Origin: Wolfiporia cocos
Taxonomy: Eukaryota > Basidiomycota > Agaricomycetes > Polyporales > Phaeolaceae
Direction of reading: 5' to 3'
DNA: 64,000 nt
Assembly (NCBI GenBank): GCA_029448655.1
Contig: JACCLO010000019.1
Coordinates: 124,001 to 188,000, forward strand
In this document: in pieces, positions 57,987 to 64,000 of the stretch
Numbering within the stretch: position 1 is the stretch's first letter
Layout: every line of letters begins with the position of its first letter
Notes under the pieces: generated by a model
The model's database searches: none
Told to the model about the DNA's origin: nothing
What the model saw: only the letters and a program-made list of their open reading frames with translations
Position numbers and translations under genes: made by a program

Positions 57987-60900
57987 ATGATCGACATGTC
58001 AAGTAAACCTTGCTGCTCCCACCTCGAGAAGCGACCTGTAGCAATCGTGCGTTGAGCGATTCATACGAGAGCGAATGCACTGAGACGTCCTCTATAGGTT
58101 GGCATTGCCGCTGATCTTCCAAGTGGAACGCACTCGGAACATAATCTGGGCTACCGTGATTTTTTCAACTTCTTACTCAACAAGAATGAAGCGCACGAGG
58201 AAATTCCAAAAAAACAGCCGTACGTTGAATCGTGCATAAATATTAAATATCCAGCTCTTAATGTCGGCGCTGATGGAACTTTGTGCAATAGGTCAACAAA
58301 CAAGGCCTATGAGCAATCATCCGCCATGCGGGGCACCTTTTTGAAGGACATCGATTCATTCGATCATGTAGAATTCGGAATATCTGCCGAAGAGGCGCGG
58401 GGAATGGCTCTAAGCACAAAGAAGCTCCTGGAGGCTTCTTTTCTTGCTCTCCTCGATGCCGGGATCGATTATAGGGGCCGAAATGTTGGCTGGTATGCTT
58501 CCGGCACTGCGCATGATGTTTTCAGCATTTCCGACACAGTCTGTGCCTTTCCTATGGTGTGACCGTTCGAGAAGTTTAACTAACGGGTTATCGACCAGGA
58601 CGAACAAGAACCTCGAGGGGCCTTTGCGAGCATTCCGTGCATATGCGATGAAATCTCCAGGCACCTCGATCTCCGCGGACCATGTGTTCCAATTGATGCA
58701 TCCTGCAATTCAAGTTCGATTGCGCTACACTTAGCAGTACAGGCCTTGCGCGTGGGGGAATGCGAAGCAGCCGTTGTTGCCGGTTGCCAATTGCACCCAA
58801 GGTAATTGCTGGGCTTTTATGTCGCAAGGACCATATCTCAAGTGTTATTACGACATGTGAATCTTAGGATGACTGACTTCCTGCAACAAAGTCCTGGTCC
58901 GTCCGCTGTTCCCGGAACTCGGGACAAGATCTTCGAAGCCGAATCTGAGGAGTGCGTACGATAAGTCTACATTGCCTGAGGAAGCTCAAATTCCTCGATT
59001 TGATCAGATTTGCGCTGGGCGAAGGCACAGTAGCTATCGTGCTCAAGCCATACGATGATGCGATCCGTGACGGTGACTACACATACGGCAACGTGAGTGA
59101 ACCACCTCGACATCGAATGACCACTGCTCATGTTCCTGATAGATCTTGGGGATGGGCATCAACGCTTCCGGTTCTGCATTCAATGGCGAAGATCATATAA
59201 GCGTACGCGTCGACGCCGTACGACGTGCGTATGATGGGATCGACTGCCAGCCGCAAGATGTTGACTACGTTGAAAGACACGGAACTGGTATGACCGCCTC
59301 TACGCCATATGTTGTGGCATGACTGACCTAATCCTTATTTAGGCACTGCGTCGGGTCACCCGAACGAAACCGATTGGAGCGGTCAAGTATTTGGACGAGA
59401 TAGCGAGCTGTTGATTGGCAACGTTGCAGGCAACATCGGGTGAGGTTTCCGGAGTTGATCGACATGAACGTTTGTGTGCTGACCATTAGTTCAGTCATCT
59501 TGGCAATGCAGCTTTCCTTGCTTCACTTTGCAAAGTATGCGCGATCCTGGAGAGCGGCACTGTCCCCCCTACGCTGAACTTGGCCAACCGAGATCCTGCT
59601 GTCCAGTGGGAGAACTACAAGTTACGCGTACCCCGAGAACCATCTTCTCTCAAAGCGCGCGCGCCATCCGGGAAGCTCACTATTTCGATGTCTAGCTCCG
59701 GCATCGGGGGTACCAATAGCCATGTCGTGGTTCAGAGTGCTTTCGCTCAGGGCGTTGATCCGATGGACGTACAAGTCACGCATCGCCCAACGCTGCTTAT
59801 GGCGGGGGGTCTCACGTCGCGATCCGCAGGCGCTGTCGCAGGCGCGCTGGACAAGTTGGCTGCCAGTCATCCCGATCAGTCGGCCGTCCTTTCAACAATC
59901 TCTGGGCGCTGTACTAGGCAGATGGCTTGGCGAACCTTCACTGTCACGCACCCCGAGAAGCAAGCATCTCCGCGATTCTTGACCCCCGTGCTGTCCGCTC
60001 GTGTTAAGCCGCCGGTAGTATTTGTCTTCCCCGGGCAAGGCCCACAACATATCAACAGTAAGTAGAAATTTAGACACTTGTATTGCATACGAGACTGATT
60101 TGCTTGTATTCCCAGTGGGCCGTCAACTTGCCAAGCGATTCCCGATCTTCTACAACACAATCGCTGAGTTGGACGAATGCCACCGCAATGTCACCGGCGG
60201 CTCCCTGGTAGAGCAGGTCGGGCTTTTCTCAGACAGCGCCACGGCTCAAGCTCTTCCCCCTGTTTGGCCTGTGTCTGTCATATTCCCGTCCATGGTTATG
60301 GTCCAGATCGCGCTCTTTGAATTACTACGCAGCTTGGGCCTTCGACCGAATGTCCTCGTCGGACATTCGGCCGGTGAGACATCTATGGTGTACGCGTCTG
60401 GTGCAGGACCGAAGGCTATGGCGATGGAGATAGCGATCGCTCAGGGGCGTGCGGTCGCGGCAGTGGAACAAGCAAACGGAGCTATGGCGGCTCTTGGGTG
60501 CAATGCAGCTGACGGGCGTGCGATTATTCATCTCGCATGCTCCGCGGAAGAGCGGGGAACCCTTGATTTGGCGGGTTTCAATGCGCCAGATGCGATTGCA
60601 ATTTCCGGTCACGCGCATCTTGTCGACAAGGCTGTCGCTATTGCCGCATCTCGTGGGATCTTTGCCCGACAACTGCAGACTGGTGTCGCTGTCCACTCCG
60701 CCCTGATGGAGTTGTGTCAAGACGAGTACCGCACGCAGTTGGCCAACGTGTTCGCACGATACCCAGGTGATCACAACCCGGTGATCACGACGTACTCCAC
60801 CGCGACTGGAACGTTGCTTGAACGTTTCACCCCTGACTACTTCTGGCGGAACTTCAGAGACCCGGTCCAGTTCACGCAAGCGTTCACCTCTATTGTCCAG

Positions 60901-62334
60901 GCGTATCCCAATGCAGCACATGTCGAGATCAGCCCACACCCCGTGCTGTCACCGTACATGCAACAGATGGGTGCTCCTACAGTGACTTGCCCCATGCGTC
61001 GCTGCAGGCAGCCAGACGCGTACCAAGAGGAGACTGACCTGCTTACCTGCTTGGGCCACCTCGTCGTCGCTGGAAACGATGACATCAACTTCCACGCTCT
61101 GAACGGACAGAACGGCATCACGAGGACCATCGCATTCCCTAGGTATCCATTCGCGAAGGGCCTCGACGCATCGTTGCCACCTTCCCCGTCGGAGAGTCCT
61201 CGAGATGAACTAAAGGGTGTCATCATGCAGTCATTGAACGTAGATCCGGGTCAGTTCCGCGATGATGCGCCCTTGACATCATATGGCCTTGATTCCCTTT
61301 CTGCGGGCCGGCTCGCCTTTACGCTTCGGCCATTCCTCACCATCTCATCAATGGAGCTACTAGGGAGCATTAGTCTCACAGACATCCAGCATCGCATTGA
61401 TGTAGAGAAGCGGGCTCAAACCGAGGGTTCGCTTAAAGTATCATCTAAGGTGACATACTTCCAGTGGGATGGGGTGCACAAGCCGGGTCAGACAGTTCTT
61501 AAACTGGTCGACAACGGCGAGACTCCGCTCATCGTGATTCACGGCGCGAGCGGAAGTCCACTTCCCTTCGTCGCCATCCAAGAAAAGTTTAACAGCTCGC
61601 TATGGGCACTACAGACGACACCGGAGACGCCGCTCTACCCGCTCGAGGCGTTCTGTCGGCACTATTATGAGCAGATCAAGCTTGCGCAGCCGGAGGGACC
61701 CTACCGCCTCGGTGCCTTCTGCGCGAGCACGATCATGGCGACCATGATTGCGAAGATGATGGAAGACAATGGGGACCAGGTTGCGCAGCTGTGCTACATC
61801 GACCACTCGCCCCTCCTGTGGGTGTCTCCGCTCATCGCGCCCGACGAACAGGCGATGGAGCTACGATCCGCCGGGCCCGATATGATACGCCGGCTGCTCG
61901 CATCGATGCTTGCGCTGTACCGCGCGGATCCCTCGCCATCGCGCCACCGTGCGGCGCAGGACTGGCAAGACGCTGCGGACGGGCTGGAGGCGCCTGAGCA
62001 CGTCAAGGGCTGGTGGAACACGTTTACGAACCTCCACGTCGGCGTGTATGAGTTCATCTTCTCGCTCCTTCCAGAAGGCCAACAGCCCACTATTCCTGCT
62101 TTGCAAGAGGCCCTCTTGCAGTGGATGCGGTCGGTAAAAGCGCCGATGACGGTCTTCGTCGCGCTGAAGGGGTACATCGCGTTCATCGCGGAGGAAAGGA
62201 GGGCTGGCTGGGAACAGTATGGGATTGAGCGGGTTTCCCCCGACGCTCAGATCATCACGGTGACTGGCGGTCACTTCCAAGTGCTGGAGTCGCCAGAATT
62301 TATCGAGACAGCTCAGGCCGGTTGGACGGCGTGA
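57987..62334 (+). CDS. Type I polyketide synthase KS-AT-ACP-TE, copy 2
   Basis: Second PKS, 1298 aa, nine exons of exactly the same lengths as copy 1: 57987-58046, 58098-58538, 58599-58801, 58868-58951, 59008-59092, 59143-59287, 59343-59439, 59495-60057, 60116-62334. It has the same KS Cys in DASCNSS, both His, the same Lys-to-Ala change (NVAGNIGH), AT GHSAGE, ACP GLDSLS and thioesterase GAFCAS. The last exon (739 codons) differs from copy 1 at three residues, whereas the first 170 residues differ at more than twenty. KS LTAL near the active site reads SIAL here. Both copies look translatable. Confidence 0.9.
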
Positions 62335-63785
62335 GATATGCCGGACAGAACAAGCACTTGCGTTCAGTTGTAATAACAGTAGAGTCGGTATCGCAGTGTA
62401 CTATGCTATCGTGTATTTTACCAGATATATAAACTGCTGCGGTTATAGCATGGGGCGAGCGGGAACAGCTAGTGTAGGAACCGTTTCGCTCTACACGTCG
62501 ATTAGCCAGTATCGTTGTCGGGCCAGAGCAAATGAAGTAGCAGTCACTAGTAGAGCTCTTCTGTACATCAGTAAGCTGACGTCGCACCGAGTGCGTAGCC
62601 AGAGCAGGACCAGTGAGAATTGGAACCAAAGGATTGCCAGCGTAATAACAGTGATTCTGGATGCTATCGATACGCGGCTGTCGCTATTCACGCAGTGGAT
62701 TGCAACAGTACTAGTATGCAACGGTATGCAACACCGTAGAACATTACAGCTTGCTTAGGACTTAGGAGGGATGTCCTATGCTTGGCTGGCGTGATGGGAT
62801 GGTATCTCAATATAGGGAGGTCCAGGAGGGATGCTGATGATTTCGTCGTATTTGAGACGTTATCTTCAAGATACGCATGCAACCCATAATCTCTTCGCGA
62901 AGCAGCATAGTCCTCAGGAGACGCAAGTGAAGCGCCGAGAGGGATGTATCCAATGTGCCTTGAATACACTGGGCCACACGATGACGGCCACGATGGGCGG
63001 TCAAGCTAGTAGTACTGACTGCCAAAAGACAGATACCTGGAAGCTGGCTAGTCAATAGCGATTGTACCGAGTGACCGCGCGTATTCTCCGGATAGAAGTT
63101 TGTAGAGCCCATCTTCGAATCCACGGATGTCGGACCACTCGGCGTCGAGATCCGAGAGTACTAGAAATCTCAAGTACGGGACAAGTTCGGATTGAAAAAC
63201 ATAGCTGAGTAGACTTCTTATGAAGCAAGCTCAGGAGATAATAGGTATGCCAGTGCATCCTACTATCCAAAGCATTCGGATTAATCCTGAATAAGAGAGT
63301 CATTTCCTCCGGGATTCTAGCCATCGCCTTGTAACTCACAGTAGACATGCGAGGTCAAAGATACTTTCATCAAGCTGACAAAAGGACCTCAGACAACCAC
63401 TGGCGGCGGTGAACGGTTCAGGGGATGATGGAGCATTGCCAGGTTCGCTGATAACGTGAGCTGCAAGGAGAGCCTGAGGGAACGCTACAGGCATGTTTCG
63501 CCATATCTGAGCCTCAGTAGGCTCGTCTCGAGCAAGATTTACAAGCTGCGCCACGTAGTCGACTTACACAAATGAGAGCGAGTTGAGATCGTATGTGATA
63601 GCGGATCTAAAATGGGAAAAGCGCCCGTCTCACCACACCCGCGACGCGTTCTCGATCATCTGCACGCGTATCTTACACGGATTTATCCACTCTTGCGAGG
63701 ATCTTCTATTAAGTGGAGGTCAGCGCGCGCTCGTCTCTGGTCTACACTTGCTACGTACACATCTACCCAGGCTTAGGTCTCGACG
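62335..63785. other. Spacer after cluster copy 2
   Basis: The first ~200 bp belong to the duplication. The 47-bp breakpoint repeat lies at 62530-62576. The rest has several short frames without motifs (longest 105 codons) and no repeat ends. It should contain the promoter of the gene starting at 63786. Confidence 0.45.
62530..62576 (+). repeat. 47-bp sequence at duplication breakpoint
   Basis: Two mismatches to 25693-25739. It begins within the last shared bases of the cluster duplication. Confidence 0.8.
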
Positions 63786-64000
63786 ATGGATGAAGCGGAC
63801 GCGCTAGAAGCCCTTTCTCACATACTTGAGCGTATCACAGAGGATCCATACAACATTTCCCTGCATGTCGACAACGTCCGCATTGCCCGTGACACGGGCA
63901 TGGAGGACCAGGTCGAGTCCGCCCTCGACATGGTGACCGCTTTCTGGGCAGCGGGAGACTATGTCTGGTTACCGCTCATCGAGAGCAAGATTAGCTCAAG
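63786..64000 (+). CDS. Probable U4/U6 snRNP splicing factor (PRP24/SART3-like), 5' end only
   Basis: Open from ATG 63786 to the window end (71 complete codons). The peptide contains an acidic helical start (MDEADALEALSHILE) and FWAAGDYVWLPLIESK, resembling the first HAT-type repeat of SART3/Prp24-like proteins. The assignment rests on this short stretch from memory of the family; another HAT-repeat protein is possible. It is a housekeeping-type gene that probably marks the edge of the cluster region. Confidence 0.5.
   Translation, partial: MDEADALEALSHILERITEDPYNISLHVDNVRIARDTGMEDQVESALDMVTAFWAAGDYVWLPLIESKISS

Larger units (their letters stand above)
51239..62539 (+). repeat. Segmental duplication, copy 2 (FMO-MFS-PKS cluster)
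   Basis: Direct-orientation counterpart of 1-11291. It ends at 62539 inside AAATGAAGTA, where a 47-bp sequence also found at 25693-25739 begins. Confidence 0.95.

Overview
The window looks like nuclear DNA of a filamentous basidiomycete, probably an Agaricomycete. Genes are cut by many short (about 47-68 bp) GT-AG introns. The protein families are a fungal type I PKS, an FMO, an MCT-like MFS carrier and a class V aminotransferase. Large Ty3/gypsy elements and many solo LTRs fill the space between. Identification is by reading only; no search was run.

Layout. 1-11291 holds a three-gene cluster: flavin monooxygenase (+, 13 exons, 609 aa), MFS transporter (-, 6 exons, 446 aa) and polyketide synthase (+, 9 exons, 1298 aa, KS-AT-ACP-TE). 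51239-62539 holds a second copy in the same order and orientation. All six gene models splice into uninterrupted frames. The two PKS copies have identical exon lengths, so this is a duplicated biosynthetic locus with both copies intact. The MFS and PKS are divergent and share a 1.7-1.8 kb upstream region; each PKS has a TATA box 51-55 bp before its ATG.

About 40 kb separates the copies, mostly nested transposons. It contains (i) a foldback element with tRNA-like sequence in both arms (11838-12552); (ii) an hAT-like MITE inside another hAT-like MITE (13419-15346); (iii) gypsy element 1 (15711-23886, TSD CGCTC); (iv) a P450 gene fragment; (v) another hAT-like MITE (25887-26994); (vi) a dense run of solo and nested LTRs (28468-34582); (vii) a solo LTR (34747-44254, TSD AATCT) interrupted by gypsy element 2 (35674-44109, TSD TATAA); (viii) further solo LTRs and a 206-bp-arm palindrome (44390-46460). 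An intact PLP-dependent class V aminotransferase-like gene (48127-49825, -, 9 exons, 415 aa) lies just upstream of cluster copy 2. The window ends in the first 71 codons of a probable PRP24/SART3-type splicing factor.

Most unusual points. Both gypsy elements carry a dUTPase domain, but on opposite sides of the protease. Both show an 11-nt complementarity between the LTR and the sequence just inside it, with a TATA box about 30 bp upstream, as expected for Tf1-like self-priming. The PKS has no starter, product-template or reducing domains, a Cys where the thioesterase Ser is expected, and an Ala where the KS Lys is expected. Identity between cluster copies changes abruptly along their length, suggesting gene conversion.

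Functional reading (inference): the PKS would make a short unreduced polyketide, the FMO would oxygenate it, and the MFS protein would move an acidic product or precursor across a membrane. The product cannot be named from sequence.
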